From: Amycolatopsis arida
Lineage (GTDB): Bacteria; Actinomycetota; Actinomycetes; Mycobacteriales; Pseudonocardiaceae
NCBI RefSeq assembly: GCF_900115565.1
Contig: NZ_FOWW01000008.1
Span: 186,001-250,000 of the forward strand
Length of the DNA: 64,000 bases
Direction: 5' to 3'
Positions 18,426 through 32,030 of this stretch are shown here, piece by piece; positions within the stretch are counted from its first letter, which is position 1; the number at the start of each line of letters is the position of its first letter. The notes below the pieces were generated by a model, which worked only from the letters and a program-made list of their open reading frames with translations, had not been told where the DNA came from and ran no database searches. The translations under genes were made by a program, and so were the position numbers.

Positions 18426-20567
18426 TCAGACCAGCTCGAGTGGGTCGAGCTGGATGCGCACCGGGTCGGGGTCCTTCCGGGCGCTGCGCAGCGCGCTCAC
18501 CGCGTGCAGCGCCGCCGCCAGCGCCCTGCCGTCGCCGCGCGGCACCCGCACCAACACCCGCTCCCGCTCGGCGTCGCCCTCGGCGTCCACCTCCCCCACC
18601 GGCACCGGCCCGAGCACCTCCGCCGACTCCGGCAACACCACCTCGGCCAGCACCGCGGCCACCGCCTCCGGAGCGCCCTCCACGCTGGCCATCCGCACCG
18701 CCGGCGGGAACCCCAACTCCGCCCGCTCCGCCAACTCCAGCTCCGCGTGCCACGCCGGATCCCACCGGATCAACGCCTGTACGGGGGCCAGCGCCGCGTC
18801 CGCGCCGACCACGACCCTGCCACCGGCCGCGGCGGGCCGGACCAGCGCCGCGGCCGCCATCCACCGGCGCAGCGTCTCCTCCGCCGCCCGCAGGTCCTGC
18901 CGGCCGAGCAACGCCCACCCGTCGAGCAGCAACGCCGCGCCGTACCCGCCCTCGGCCACCGGCTCGGCGCCCGGCGTGCACACCACCAGCGCCGGCTCCC
19001 CGGACACCGCGGCCAGCACCTCCCGCGCACCCGAGGTGCGCACCGGCACCCCGGGGAACGCCCGGCCCAGCTCCTCGGCCGTCCGCCGAGCCCCGACCAC
19101 CACCGCGCGCAACCGGCCGGACCCGCAGGCCGCGCAGCGGACCGTCGCGTCCGGCACCCCGCACCACCGGCAGCTCGGCGGCCGGGTCGCGCCGTCCGAC
19201 CCGGTGCCGGGCAACGCCAGCGGGCCCGCGCAGTGCCGGCAGCGGGCCGGTGCCCGGCACCGCCCACAGGCCAACCCGGGCACGTACCCGCGCCGCGGCA
19301 CCTGCACCAGCACCGGGGCACCGCCGGACAGCGCTCCGCGGGCCGCCTCGAAGGCCACCGCCGGCAACCGCGCCGCCCGCGCGGCCTCGTCCCTGGCCAC
19401 GTCGAAGTCCTCGCCGAACGGCGTCACCCTCGGCGCGGCGGCCCGCACCTCGGCCCGCGCCGCGACCACCGGGTGCGCCCACCCCGAGTCCAGCAGCGAC
19501 TGCCCCTCGGCGGTCCTGGCGAACCCGGCCACCACCAGCGCCGCGCGGTCGGTGTGCGCGCGCAGCGCCAGGACGTCCCGCACCTGCGGGTAGGGCATGT
19601 GCGGATCGACGTGCAGGTCGTCGCCGTCGTCCCACACCACGTACAGCGCGGGGTCGGCCACCGGGGCGAACATCGCCGCCCGCGTGCCCACCACGACCCG
19701 CACCGCGCCGCGGCGCACCGCCAGCCACCGCCGGTACCGCTCGGCTGGCCCGAGCTCCGCGGCCAGCGCCACCACACCCTCGGCGCCGACCCGCTCGGCA
19801 CACGCCGCGTGCAACCGGGCGAGGTCGCGGCGATCGGGCACCACGAGCACGGCCCCGCGGCCGGCGGCGGCGACCGTCGTGGCCAGGTCGGCCAGCCGGG
19901 CCGGCCAGTCCTCCCCCGGCAGCGCCTGCCACACGGCGTGCGCGGCCCGGCCGGCGGCGAGCGCGTCGAGCAACGCCGGCCCGCGCGGGTAGCGCGCCCA
20001 GCCGGCCCGATCGGGCGCGGCCGGCGGCGGGGCCGGCTCCCGGGTCGGCTCGCCCTCCACCTTCGCGTGCCGCGGCGGGATCGCCAGCCGCAGCACGTCG
20101 ATGAGCGTGCCGCCATAGCGGTCGGCGACCGCGCGGGCCAGCCGAGCCAGCGTCGGGCCGAGCACGGGCTCGCTCGACGTCACCCGCTCCAGGAACGCCA
20201 GCCGGCCCTCGTGCTCGGTGGTCGCCGCCCGCTCCAGCAGGAACCCGTCGACGAGCTGGCCGGCGAAGCGCACCCGCACCCGGCAGCCGGGCACGGCCGC
20301 GTCCGCCAGCTCGACCGGCACCTGGTAGTCGAAGGTGCGGTCCAGGTGCGCCAGCGGCACGTCCACCACCACGCGGGCGACCGGGTCCACCTCCGCCGGT
20401 CGCCGCTGCCCCCGCCGGTCGGCGGCACGCGACCGGCGCGCCCCGGACCGCGCCGGCTTCTCCGGCCTGGCCGGCCCGCCGTCGGCCTTCGCACCACCCG
20501 AGCGCCGTACCGTGCCGGACCGGTCGGCCGGCAGCTCCCACAGCGGGGTCGGTTCGGGACGGGACAC
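18426..20567 (-). CDS. priA: Primosomal protein N' (PriA), actinobacterial form without visible ATPase motifs
   Basis: 713 residues from GTG 20567. The N-terminal DNA-binding domain (VVVDVPLAHLDRTFDYQVP, RVRVRFAGQLVDGFLL) and the central zinc cysteine clusters (CGRCRAPARCRHC, CRWCG, CAACG) identify PriA. The helicase core is degenerate: no GxTGSGKT Walker A is found where expected, and the DEEH box reads WDDGDDL. Loss of the helicase signature is a known trait of actinobacterial PriA, so it may act in replication restart as a scaffold rather than a motor. It lies 22 nt downstream of metK. Confidence 0.88.
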   Translation of the reverse strand: MSRPEPTPLWELPADRSGTVRRSGGAKADGGPARPEKPARSGARRSRAADRRGQRRPAEVDPVARVVVDVPLAHLDRTFDYQVPVELADAAVPGCRVRVRFAGQLVDGFLLERAATTEHEGRLAFLERVTSSEPVLGPTLARLARAVADRYGGTLIDVLRLAIPPRHAKVEGEPTREPAPPPAAPDRAGWARYPRGPALLDALAAGRAAHAVWQALPGEDWPARLADLATTVAAAGRGAVLVVPDRRDLARLHAACAERVGAEGVVALAAELGPAERYRRWLAVRRGAVRVVVGTRAAMFAPVADPALYVVWDDGDDLHVDPHMPYPQVRDVLALRAHTDRAALVVAGFARTAEGQSLLDSGWAHPVVAARAEVRAAAPRVTPFGEDFDVARDEAARAARLPAVAFEAARGALSGGAPVLVQVPRRGYVPGLACGRCRAPARCRHCAGPLALPGTGSDGATRPPSCRWCGVPDATVRCAACGSGRLRAVVVGARRTAEELGRAFPGVPVRTSGAREVLAAVSGEPALVVCTPGAEPVAEGGYGAALLLDGWALLGRQDLRAAEETLRRWMAAAALVRPAAAGGRVVVGADAALAPVQALIRWDPAWHAELELAERAELGFPPAVRMASVEGAPEAVAAVLAEVVLPESAEVLGPVPVGEVDAEGDAERERVLVRVPRGDGRALAAALHAVSALRSARKDPDPVRIQLDPLELV

Positions 20568-20589
20568 GCCGGGCGCTCTCCCGAGCGAC

Positions 20590-21792
20590 TCAGGCGCCGA
20601 CCGCGGCGCGCAGCGCGTCCACCCGGTCGGTGCGCTCCCACGGCAGGTCCAGCTCGGGCCGGCCGAAGTGGCCGTAGGCGGCGGTCTGCCCGTAGATCGG
20701 GCGGAGCAGGTCCAGGTCGCGGATGATCGCCGCGGGCCGCAGGTCGAACACCTCGGTGATGGCGGCCTGGATCTTCACCGGGTCCACCGTCTCGGTGCCG
20801 AAGGTCTCCACGAACAGCCCGACCGGCGACGCCTTGCCGATGGCGTAGGCCACCTGCACCTCGACCCGGGTCGCCAGCCCCGCGGCGACGACGTTCTTCG
20901 CCACCCAGCGCATCGCGTAGGCCGCCGAGCGGTCCACCTTCGACGGGTCCTTCCCGGAGAACGCACCGCCGCCGTGCCGGGCCATGCCGCCGTAGGTGTC
21001 GACGATGATCTTGCGGCCGGTCAGCCCGGCGTCGCCCATCGGGCCGCCGATGACGAACCGGCCGGTGGGGTTCACCAGCAGCCGCACGTCCGAGTCGTCC
21101 AGCTCGATGTCGCCCAGCACCGGCGCCACCACGTGCTCGCGCACGTCGACGCCGAGCATGCTGTCCAGGTCGATGCCGTCGGCGTGCTGGGTGGACACCA
21201 CCACCGTGTCCAGCCGCACCGCCTGCTCACCGGCGTACTCGATGGTCACCTGCGTCTTGCCGTCCGGCCGCAGGTAGGGCAGCACGCCCTCCTTGCGCAC
21301 CGCGGTGAGCCGCTGGGACAGCCGGTGCGCCAGCGCGATCGGCAGCGGCATCAGCTCCGGGGTGTCCGAGCACGCGTAGCCGAACATCAACCCCTGGTCG
21401 CCGGCGCCCTGCCGGTCGATCTCGTCGAGAGCGTTCTCGAGCCGCGACTCGTACGCGGTGTCCACGCCCTGGGCGATGTCCGGCGACTGCGACCCGATCG
21501 CGACGTTCACCCCGCACGAGTTGCCGTCGAAGCCCTTGGCCGACGAGTCGTAGCCGATCCGCAGGATCACGTCCCGGACGATGGTCGGGATGTCGGCGTA
21601 GGCCTCCGTGGTCACCTCGCCGGCCACGTGCACCTGGCCGGTGGTGATCAACGTCTCCACCGCCACCCGGCTGCGCGGGTCCTTGGCCAGCAGCGCGTCC
21701 AGGATCGAGTCACTGATCGCGTCGCAGATCTTGTCCGGGTGCCCCTCGGTCACCGACTCCGACGTGAACAGCCTGCGATTCGACGCGGTCAA
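20590..21792 (-). CDS. metK: S-adenosylmethionine synthase
   Basis: 400 residues. It makes SAM from methionine and ATP. Signatures: [49 protein letters not shown] split across the family pattern, and [19 protein letters not shown]. The start is a TTG at 21792 (L/M-TASNRR), with a weak GAGGG about 12 nt upstream; no in-frame ATG or GTG gives a better N-terminus. A hairpin lies just upstream of this weak ribosome binding site. It sits between coaBC and priA. Confidence 0.95.
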   Translation of the reverse strand: MTASNRRLFTSESVTEGHPDKICDAISDSILDALLAKDPRSRVAVETLITTGQVHVAGEVTTEAYADIPTIVRDVILRIGYDSSAKGFDGNSCGVNVAIGSQSPDIAQGVDTAYESRLENALDEIDRQGAGDQGLMFGYACSDTPELMPLPIALAHRLSQRLTAVRKEGVLPYLRPDGKTQVTIEYAGEQAVRLDTVVVSTQHADGIDLDSMLGVDVREHVVAPVLGDIELDDSDVRLLVNPTGRFVIGGPMGDAGLTGRKIIVDTYGGMARHGGGAFSGKDPSKVDRSAAYAMRWVAKNVVAAGLATRVEVQVAYAIGKASPVGLFVETFGTETVDPVKIQAAITEVFDLRPAAIIRDLDLLRPIYGQTAAYGHFGRPELDLPWERTDRVDALRAAVGA

Positions 21793-21814
21793 CGCTCGTC
21801 ACATCCCTCTGTCG

Positions 21815-21838
21815 ACCGCGGCCGGGCACGGCCGCGGT
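21815..21838 (-). promoter_or_regulatory. 10-bp hairpin in the metK 5' region
   Basis: ACCGCGGCCG (21815-21824) pairs perfectly with 21829-21838 around a 4-nt loop. It is 22 nt before the metK TTG and 96 nt after the coaBC stop. It could be a terminator/attenuator between the genes or a processing structure; no SAM-riboswitch-like fold was recognised. Confidence 0.4.
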
Positions 21839-21934
21839 GATCCTGCAGTCCTTCCGCTGAAAGCTCTACCGGACAGCGTACTGGCCCAGGCTGGAGGCAC
21901 GGTCCAGTCGCGGCCAACTCCCCGCCGAGCAGGC

Positions 21935-23176
21935 TCAGCGGCCGGCCAGCAGGTCGGCAACCGAATCCCACATGGCGGACGCCAGCTGCGCCTTCGAGCC
22001 CAGCGGGATGGGCCGCTCCGCCCCGGTGGCCGACAGCAGCCAGCCCGCGTTGTCCTCGACCTCGAACGCCCGCCCCTCGCCGACGGCGTTGACCACGAGC
22101 AGGTCGCAGCCCTTGCGCTTCAGCTTGGCCCTGGCGTGGTCGAGCACGTCGCCGCGGTCGTCGCCGGTCTCCGCGGCGAATCCGACGACCAGCTGTGCGC
22201 CACGCCGCCGCTCGACCAGCTCGGCGAGGACGTCCGGGTTGCGGGCCAGCACGATGGTGGGGTCCGGCTCCCCGTCCCGCTTCTTGATCTTGTGTTCGGC
22301 CCTGCTGGCGGGCCGGAAGTCGGCCACCGCCGCGGCCATCACCACCACGTCAGCCCGCTCGGCGGCGGCGTGCACGGCGGTGCGCAGCTGCTCGGCGGTG
22401 GACACGGACACCACCTCGGCCCCCGCCGGCGCGGGCAGCGCCACCGTGTGCGCGGCCACCAGGGTGACCTCCGCGCCGCGCTGCGCGGCCACCCTGGCCA
22501 GCGCGTACCCCTGCTTGCCGGACGACCGGTTGCCGAGATAGCGCACCGGGTCCAGCGGCTCGCGGGTCCCGCCGGCCGACACCACCACCCGCACGCCCTC
22601 CAGGTCACGGCGCAGCGCGGTCGGGTCGGCCAGCAGCAGCCGGGCGAGGTCGACGATCTCCCTGGGATCGGCCAGCCGCCCCCTGCCGGTGTCGACGCCG
22701 GTCAACCGGCCGGAGTCCGGCTCGGTCACCACGATCCCGCGGGAGCGCAGCAGCGCCACGTTGTCCCGGGTGGCCGGGTGCTCCCACATCTCGGTGTGCA
22801 TCGCCGGGAAGAACGCGACCGGGCACCGGGCGGTGAGCAGGGTGTTGGTGAGCAGGTCGTCGGCCAGCCCGTGCGCGGCCTTGGCCAGCAGGTCCGCGGT
22901 GGCCGGCACGACCAGCACCAGGTCGGCCTCCTGGCCGACCCGGACGTGCTGCACGCGCGGAACCTCGGTGAACACCCCGGTGTGCACGGGATGGCCGGAC
23001 AGCGCCTCGAAGGTGGCGGCGCCGACGAAGTTCAGCGCGGCCTCGGTGGGCACGACGCGGACGTCGTGACCGGACTCGGTCAGGCCGCGCAACACCTCAC
23101 ACGCCTTGTAGGCGGCGATGCCGCCCCCGACGCCGAGGACGACGCGCGGCCGCTCGCGGGACTCGGCCCCGATCAC
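21935..23176 (-). CDS. coaBC: Bifunctional phosphopantothenoylcysteine decarboxylase / phosphopantothenate-cysteine ligase
   Basis: 413 residues from GTG 23176, overlapping the rpoZ stop (GTGA). CoaC half (1-185): [35 protein letters not shown] for FMN binding, and [14 protein letters not shown], the substrate clamp. CoaB half (about 195-413): [38 protein letters not shown] and KIKK, the CTP-dependent ligase. Together they make 4'-phosphopantetheine from 4'-phosphopantothenate and cysteine for CoA synthesis. The rpoZ-coaBC-metK order is conserved in actinobacteria. Confidence 0.95.
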   Translation of the reverse strand: MIGAESRERPRVVLGVGGGIAAYKACEVLRGLTESGHDVRVVPTEAALNFVGAATFEALSGHPVHTGVFTEVPRVQHVRVGQEADLVLVVPATADLLAKAAHGLADDLLTNTLLTARCPVAFFPAMHTEMWEHPATRDNVALLRSRGIVVTEPDSGRLTGVDTGRGRLADPREIVDLARLLLADPTALRRDLEGVRVVVSAGGTREPLDPVRYLGNRSSGKQGYALARVAAQRGAEVTLVAAHTVALPAPAGAEVVSVSTAEQLRTAVHAAAERADVVVMAAAVADFRPASRAEHKIKKRDGEPDPTIVLARNPDVLAELVERRRGAQLVVGFAAETGDDRGDVLDHARAKLKRKGCDLLVVNAVGEGRAFEVEDNAGWLLSATGAERPIPLGSKAQLASAMWDSVADLLAGR

Positions 23177-23448
23177 TCGCCCTCGGTGTGCTCGAGCAGG
23201 CCGGCGTGGATCTCCCGCAACGCGATCGACAGCGGCTTCTCCCGCGGGCCCGGCTCGACCAGCGGTCCCACGTACTCCAGCAGGCCCTCACCGAGCTGCG
23301 CGTAGTAGTCGTTGATCTGCCGGGCACGCTTGGCCGCGTAGATCACCAGGGCGTACTTCGAGCTGACCTTCTCGAGCAGGTCGTCGATCGGCGGGTTGGT
23401 GATGCCTTCCAGCTTCTCGCCGTGTGCGCTCAGCGTAATCGCGGTCAC
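23173..23448 (-). CDS. rpoZ: RNA polymerase omega subunit
   Basis: 91 residues from GTG 23448 with GGAG 5 nt upstream. Omega assists assembly of the beta-prime subunit. The conserved core is present: [22 protein letters not shown] begins it, then [25 protein letters not shown] and the tail [16 protein letters not shown]. Length is typical for actinobacteria. It is 56 nt after gmk and overlaps coaBC. Confidence 0.94.
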   Translation of the reverse strand: MTAITLSAHGEKLEGITNPPIDDLLEKVSSKYALVIYAAKRARQINDYYAQLGEGLLEYVGPLVEPGPREKPLSIALREIHAGLLEHTEGE

Positions 23449-23504
23449 TCGTGCTCCGATGCGTTCTCGCCGACCACGGGGGTCGGCGGTGGTGAGACGT
23501 TTCG

Positions 23505-24140
23505 TCAGGTCGCCATCAAGGTTAGCAACTCGCGCGCGGCGGCCCGCACGTCGGCGTTGACTACGGTGGCGTCGAACTCGCCGGCCGCGGCCAGCTCGCG
23601 CTCCGCCTCGGCCAGCCGCGCCCGCACCGCCTCGCTCGCCTCGGTGCCCCGCCCGGTCAGCCGGCCCACCAGCTCCTCCCAGGACGGCGGCAGCAGCATC
23701 ACCAGCCGCGCGTCGGGCATCGCCGCGCGCACCTGCCGGGCGCCCTGCAGCTCGATCTCCAGCACCGCCGGCCGGCCGGACCGCAGCGCCTCCTCCACCG
23801 GCGCGCGGGGGGTGCCGTAGCAGTTGCCGGCGAACTCGGCGTGCTCGAGCAGCTCGCCGCGGTCCACCATGCGGTCGAAGGTCTCCCGGTCCACGAAGCG
23901 GTAGTGCACGCCGTCCACCTCGCCGGGCCGCGGCGGGCGGGTGGTCACCGACACGCTGAAGTAGATGTTCGGGTCCAGTCGACGCAGCTCGCTCACCACG
24001 CTCGACTTGCCCACCCCGGAGGGGCCCGACACGACGGTGAGCCGGTGCCGGGAAGGCACTCCCGGCACCGGCTCACCATCGGACGTGCGGCCGGCTGCCC
24101 CGCCGGCTCGGGATGGGGCGTCGGGTACCCCGTTGCTCAC
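23505..24140 (-). CDS. gmk: Guanylate kinase
   Basis: 211 residues from GTG 24140, overlapping the mihF stop by GTGA. It phosphorylates GMP to GDP. The P-loop is [12 protein letters not shown] (about 36-47), followed by the GMP-binding [18 protein letters not shown] and the conserved [13 protein letters not shown]. The first 30 residues are a nonconserved Ser/Gly/Pro tail. The mihF-gmk-rpoZ cluster is typical of actinobacteria. Confidence 0.94.
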   Translation of the reverse strand: MSNGVPDAPSRAGGAAGRTSDGEPVPGVPSRHRLTVVSGPSGVGKSSVVSELRRLDPNIYFSVSVTTRPPRPGEVDGVHYRFVDRETFDRMVDRGELLEHAEFAGNCYGTPRAPVEEALRSGRPAVLEIELQGARQVRAAMPDARLVMLLPPSWEELVGRLTGRGTEASEAVRARLAEAERELAAAGEFDATVVNADVRAAARELLTLMAT

Positions 24141-24454
24141 TGACCGCTGAACTCGGCCAGCAGCGCCTTGCGCTGCCGGTCGCCCAGACCCCGCAGCCGC
24201 CGGCTGGCGGCGATCTCCAGCCGTTCCATGGTCTGCTGCGCCCGCACCTTGCCGACCCCAGGCAGCGCCTCGAGCAGGGCAGACACCTTCATCTTGCCGA
24301 GAACCTCGTCCTCGTCGGCCTGCTTCAGCACATCGGCCAAGGTGGTGCCGCCCCGCTTGAGCCGCTCCTTGAGCTCCGCGCGGGCGCGGCGGGCGGCAGC
24401 GGCCTTCTCCAGCGCCGCAGCACGCTGTTCCTCGGTGAGCTGGGGAAGTGCCAC
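24137..24454 (-). CDS. mihF: Actinobacterial integration host factor (mIHF)
   Basis: 105 residues from GTG 24454 with GGAGG 6 nt upstream. mIHF is a small nucleoid protein unrelated to E. coli IHF, with a helix-two-turn-helix that bends DNA. The signature is complete: [50 protein letters not shown] and the basic C-terminus [14 protein letters not shown]. It is the first gene of the run mihF-gmk-rpoZ-coaBC-metK-priA. Confidence 0.95.
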   Translation of the reverse strand: MALPQLTEEQRAAALEKAAAARRARAELKERLKRGGTTLADVLKQADEDEVLGKMKVSALLEALPGVGKVRAQQTMERLEIAASRRLRGLGDRQRKALLAEFSGQ

Positions 24455-24844
24455 GTTTTCCTCCGGTTAATAACTCAAATTCTGGTGGGTGTCGCGACCG
24501 TACCGACCCGCGACCACCGCCCACAATGCGGGGGTGGCCGCACCGGGCGACTTCCGCTGGCGCCGAACGCGGCGACGCTCGCTGGTCGCCTGGCCCCACG
24601 ACCGCGATAGGGGACGCGGCATACGTTAGCTCAGATCGGCATCCCCGGTGTGCGCGGCGACCACAAGAAATCGGTGAACGGCAACGTGGTAAAAGCATTC
24701 GGTGCGCTCAGCGACCCCCGACGCGGCTGGACACCCCGGATCCACGCCTCCATGGCCCCCTTGGTAGCACTGGACGCAACCGTGGGGTCTGATGGCACTC
24801 AACGCGAGCGAAGGGCCTTCGTGGCGGAGCGGGCCTCACCGGCG
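24455..24844. other. Spacer between pyrF and mihF, probably carrying the mihF promoter
   Basis: 390 nt with no credible gene. It is less GC-rich than its surroundings near 24600-24700 and just before mihF (taataactcaaatt), consistent with promoter DNA for the minus-strand mihF run. A short CGAAGG/CCTTCG inverted repeat at 24809-24821 could be part of the pyrF terminator but is weak. I could not fix -35/-10 elements. Confidence 0.5.
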
Positions 24845-25755
24845 TCAGCCGGTGACCAGCTCCGCCAGCGCGTCCCGGGTCCGCCGGACCGCGGCGGCCA
24901 GCGCGGCGGGGTCCGGGCCGTGCCGCAGGATGTCCCGCGAGGAGGCGGGCAGCACGGCCGGCAGCACCGGGCCGAACACCCGACGAAGGTCGCTCACCGT
25001 GGCTCCCTGCGCGCCGAAGCCGGGCGCCAGCACCGGGCCGTTGAGCGCCCCGAGGTCCAGACCATCCGGCCCGGCGACCTCCGCCGCGGCGATCGTCGCT
25101 CCGACGACCACGCCCACGCCGCCCAGCGGGGTGGCGCCGGCGTTGCGGCGGGCCGCCGCGTCGACCACCGACCTGGCCAGCGTCCGGCCGTCGGGCAGCC
25201 GCGCGCGCTGCACCCGGTCCGCCTCCGGGTTCGACGTCCTGGCCAGCAGGAACACCCCGCGCCCTTCCCGCTCGGCCGCGTCCAGCGCCGGGGCCAGCGC
25301 CTCGACGCCGAGGTAGGGCGAGAGGGTGACCGCGTCGGCCGCCAGCGGTGCGCCGTCGGCGAGGTAGGCGGCGGTGTAGGCGGCCATCGTGGAACCGATG
25401 TCGCCCCGCTTGACGTCGAGCAGCACGAGCGCGCCGGCCTGCCGGGCGTGCGCCAGCACCCGCTCGAGCACGGCGATCCCGGCCGCGCCGTGCGCCTCGA
25501 AGAACGCCGACTGCGGCTTGACCACCGCGGCCTCGGCGGCCAGCACCTCGGTCGCGGCGAGCGCGAAGCGCTCCAGGCCGCCAGCGTCCACCGGCAGCCC
25601 CCACGCCTCCAGCAGCGCGGGATGCGGGTCGATCCCGGCGCACAGCGGCCCGCGCGCGGCCACCGCCGCGGCCAGCCGCCGGCCGAACGACCCGCCCCGG
25701 CCCGGCGCACCGGCCCCGGCCACCGGCGTGCCGGGCCCGTCCGGGGCCCCGCCGG

Positions 25756-25759
<4 letters not shown>
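24845..25759 (-). CDS. pyrF: Orotidine 5'-phosphate decarboxylase, subfamily 2
   Basis: 304 residues from GTG 25759, overlapping the carB stop by GTGA. It makes UMP from OMP. The type 2 family signature is present: [19 protein letters not shown], the catalytic [35 protein letters not shown], and the phosphate-binding APGFGAQGA. The first 25 residues are Gly/Ala/Pro-rich and not conserved. It is the last gene of the pyr operon. Confidence 0.94.
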
Positions 25760-29083
<3,324 letters not shown>

Positions 29084-29100
<17 letters not shown>

Positions 29101-30229
29101 ACCTGGTCTCCATCAGTGTCACGAACTCGTCGAACAGGGAGGCCGCGTCGTGCGGGCCGGCCGCCGCCTCGGGGTGGTACTGCACCGAGAACGCCGGGAC
29201 GTCCGCGCAGCGCAACCCCTCGACCGTGTCGTCGTTCGGGCAGTAGTGGCTGATCCGCGCCCTGCCGAACGGCGAGTCGAACTCCTGGCCGGGCTCACCC
29301 TCCAGCGCGAAGCCGTGGTTCTGCGCGGTGATGGCCACCCGGCCGGTCGCCACGTCGAGCACCGGGATGTTGATGCCCCGGTGGCCGTAGCGCATCTTGT
29401 AGGTGCCCAGGCCCAGCGCCCTGCCGAGGATCTGGTTGCCGAAGCAGATGCCGAACAGCGGCAGCTCGCGGCCCAACACCTCGCGGGTCAGCGCGATCGC
29501 GTGCTCCTGGGTCTCCGGGTCACCCGGCCCGTTGGACAGGAACACGCCGTCCGGTTCGACGGCGAGCACGTCGTCGAGACCGCTGCCGGCGGGCAGCACG
29601 TGCACCTCGATCCCGCGCCGGCTCATCTCCCGCGGGGTGTTCGACTTGATCCCGAGGTCCAGCGCCGCGACCCGGAACCGCCGCCGCCCCTGGGCCGACA
29701 CCACGTACGGCTCGGGGGTGGTCACCTCCCCGGCCAGGTCCGCGCCCTTCATCGGCGGACTGGCCAGCACCTGGCGCAGCATGTCGTCCGCGCTGCCGAC
29801 CGCGTCACCGGAGAACACCCCGGCGCGCATCGCGCCGTGCTCGCGGATGTGCCGGGTGAGCGTGCGGGTGTCCACCTCGGCGATGCCCACCACGCCCTGC
29901 TCGGCGAGCGCCTCGTCCAGCGACCGCTTCGCCCGCCAGTTGGACGGCACCCGCGCCGGGTCGCGCACCACGTACCCGGACACCCAGATCCGCGCCGACT
30001 CGTCGTCCTCGTCGTTCCACCCGGTGTTGCCGATCTGCGGCGCCGTCTGCACCACGATCTGCCGGTGGTACGACGGGTCGGTCAGAGTCTCCTGGTAGCC
30101 GGTCATGCCGGTGCAGAACACCACCTCGCCGAGCGTCCGCCCGCGCGCGCCGTAGGCCGCGCCGCGGAACACCCTTCCGTCCTCCAGTACCAGCGCCGCC
30201 GGCGCCCGGGTACCCGTCTCGCCCGTCAT
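29084..30229 (-). CDS. carA: Carbamoyl-phosphate synthase small subunit
   Basis: 381 residues from ATG 30229, overlapping the stop of the PH-like gene. The N-terminal CPSase domain ([33 protein letters not shown]) is followed by a class I glutamine amidotransferase domain: FLSNGPGDP, the nucleophile Cys in [16 protein letters not shown], and the His/Glu pair in FSVQYHPEA. It supplies ammonia from glutamine to CarB. An in-frame ATG at 30262 is rejected because it lies far inside the upstream gene. Confidence 0.95.
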
Positions 30230-30735
30230 GCCCGGGCACCTCCCTTCAACTTGTCGATCCACTGTGGATACTCATCGACGTCGTCACCGCGGAACCCGGT
30301 GTCCACCACGACCTCACCCGGATCCGGCCCACCCGGTCGCCAGGTGAGCACCAGCAGCCCGGCGGTGCCGAGCACCTTGCCGGCGATTCCCTTCGCCGTG
30401 CGGACGTCCACGAGGGACTCGCGCGGAATCCAGAAGCTCGGTGCCCCGATCCGGGCGACCGCGATCCCGTCCCGGTGACAGCGCAGCGTCGCCGCGCTGC
30501 GCACGCCGGCGCCGCGGGTGACGATCCGCTCCTGCCAGTGCCCGGCGACCGTGCTGCTGGCGTACACGCCGGCCAGCTCCAACTCCACCGGGCCGGGCTC
30601 GGCCGGCACCGGTGGGAACGGCGGGAACCGCACGCTCTGCGCGCGGGACTGGCGCCGCCAGCCGCGCCACATCCCCCACAGGCACAGCCCGAAGACCGCC
30701 ACGACGAGCGCCGTCAACGCGAGCCTGTCCATCAC
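30226..30735 (-). CDS. PH-like-domain membrane protein of the pyr operon
   Basis: 169 residues. One membrane helix near the N-terminus ([19 protein letters not shown]) is followed by a cytosolic beta-rich PH-like domain ([39 protein letters not shown]). The start is GTG 30735 or the adjacent ATG 30732, both beside the pyrC stop and preceded by GAGGGG. The same small membrane gene sits between pyrC and carA in mycobacteria (Rv1382 position). Its function is unknown, but the conserved position suggests a link to the pathway or its membrane context. Confidence 0.78.
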   Translation of the reverse strand: MMDRLALTALVVAVFGLCLWGMWRGWRRQSRAQSVRFPPFPPVPAEPGPVELELAGVYASSTVAGHWQERIVTRGAGVRSAATLRCHRDGIAVARIGAPSFWIPRESLVDVRTAKGIAGKVLGTAGLLVLTWRPGGPDPGEVVVDTGFRGDDVDEYPQWIDKLKGGARA

Positions 30736-32030
30736 CGGATCTTCCCCTCGCGCGCGGTGACCCGCCCGCGCAGCACCGTCGCGGCCACCACGCCCGGCAG
30801 CCGCATGCCCTCGTACGGGGTGTTGTCGGCGATGCTGGCCAGCTCCGCACCGCGCACCGTCCACTCGGCGTCCGGGTCGACCAGCACCAGGTTCGCCGGC
30901 TCGCCCGGCACCAGAGGGCGGCCCTGGTCGGCCAGCCCGGCGATCTCCGCCGGGCGCTCGCTCATCACCCTGGCCACGCCCCGCCAGTCCAGCAGCCCCG
31001 GCCGCACCATGGTCTCCACCACTACGGACAACGCGGTCTGCAGGCCGAGCATGCCCGGCCGGGCCGCCGCCCACTCGCAGTCCTTGTCCTGGTCGGCGTG
31101 CGGGGCGTGGTCGGTGGCCACGCAGTCGAGCACGCCCCCGGCCAGCGCCGCGCGCAGCGTCTCCGCGTCGGCCTCGGTGCGCAGCGGCGGGTTGACCTTG
31201 TTCACCGGGTCATAGGTGGCCAGTCGCTCGTCGGTGAGCAGCAGGTGGTGCGGGGTGACCTCGGCGGAGACCCGCACGCCGCGCTCCTTGGCCCAGCGCA
31301 GCACGTCGACCGTGCCCGCGGTGGAGACGTGGCAGACGTGCAGCCGGGCACCGGCGTGCCGGGCCAGCAGGCAGTCCCTGGCCACGATCGACTCCTCGGC
31401 CGACGCCGGCCATCCGGCGTAGCCCAGCCGGGCGGCCCGCTCCCCCTCGTGGGCCTGCGCGCCGACGGTGAGTCGCGGCTCCTCGGCGTGCTGCGCGATC
31501 ACCGCGTCCAGCGCGGTCGAGTACTCCAGCGCGCGGCGCATCACCAGCGGGTCGGCCACACAGTGGCCGTCGTCGGAGAACACCCGCACCCCGGCCGCCG
31601 ACGCAGCCATCGTGCCCAGCTCGGCGAGTCGCTCGCCGGCGAGGCCGACGGTGACCGCGCCCACCGGGTGCACGTCGACCAGGCCCACCTCGCGGCCCCG
31701 GCGCCACACGTGCTCGACCACCACGGCGTTGTCGGCCACCGGGTCGGTGTTGGCCATCGCGAGCACCGCGGTGTACCCGCCGAGCGCGGCGGCGGCGGAG
31801 CCGGACTCGATGGTCTCGGTGTCCTCCCGGCCGGGCTCGCGCAGGTGGGTGTGCAGGTCGACGAACCCGGGCAGCAGCACCTGCCCCGCCGCGTCGAGCA
31901 CCTCGGTGCTCTCCGGGGCGGCGTTCTCGCCGGGCGCGCCCACCTCGACGATCACGCCGTCGGCGACCAGCACGTCCACCGGGTCGCCCTCGCCGTACAA
32001 CCGGGCACCCCTGATCAGCAGCTCCCTCAC
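30732..32030 (-). CDS. pyrC: Dihydroorotase
   Basis: 432 residues from GTG 32030, overlapping the pyrB stop by GTGA. It cyclises carbamoyl-aspartate to dihydroorotate. Zinc-amidohydrolase signatures: [16 protein letters not shown] (first two His and substrate Arg), a His in [16 protein letters not shown], and VATDHAPH with the catalytic Asp. This is the class I, bacterial type that is usually active without a partner. Length and motif order are normal. Confidence 0.95.
   Translation of the reverse strand: MRELLIRGARLYGEGDPVDVLVADGVIVEVGAPGENAAPESTEVLDAAGQVLLPGFVDLHTHLREPGREDTETIESGSAAAALGGYTAVLAMANTDPVADNAVVVEHVWRRGREVGLVDVHPVGAVTVGLAGERLAELGTMAASAAGVRVFSDDGHCVADPLVMRRALEYSTALDAVIAQHAEEPRLTVGAQAHEGERAARLGYAGWPASAEESIVARDCLLARHAGARLHVCHVSTAGTVDVLRWAKERGVRVSAEVTPHHLLLTDERLATYDPVNKVNPPLRTEADAETLRAALAGGVLDCVATDHAPHADQDKDCEWAAARPGMLGLQTALSVVVETMVRPGLLDWRGVARVMSERPAEIAGLADQGRPLVPGEPANLVLVDPDAEWTVRGAELASIADNTPYEGMRLPGVVAATVLRGRVTAREGKIR

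Noticed and set aside
21793..21934. SAM riboswitch upstream of metK
   Set aside because: Only one short hairpin is present; no multi-helix core of a known SAM riboswitch was recognised in 142 nt.
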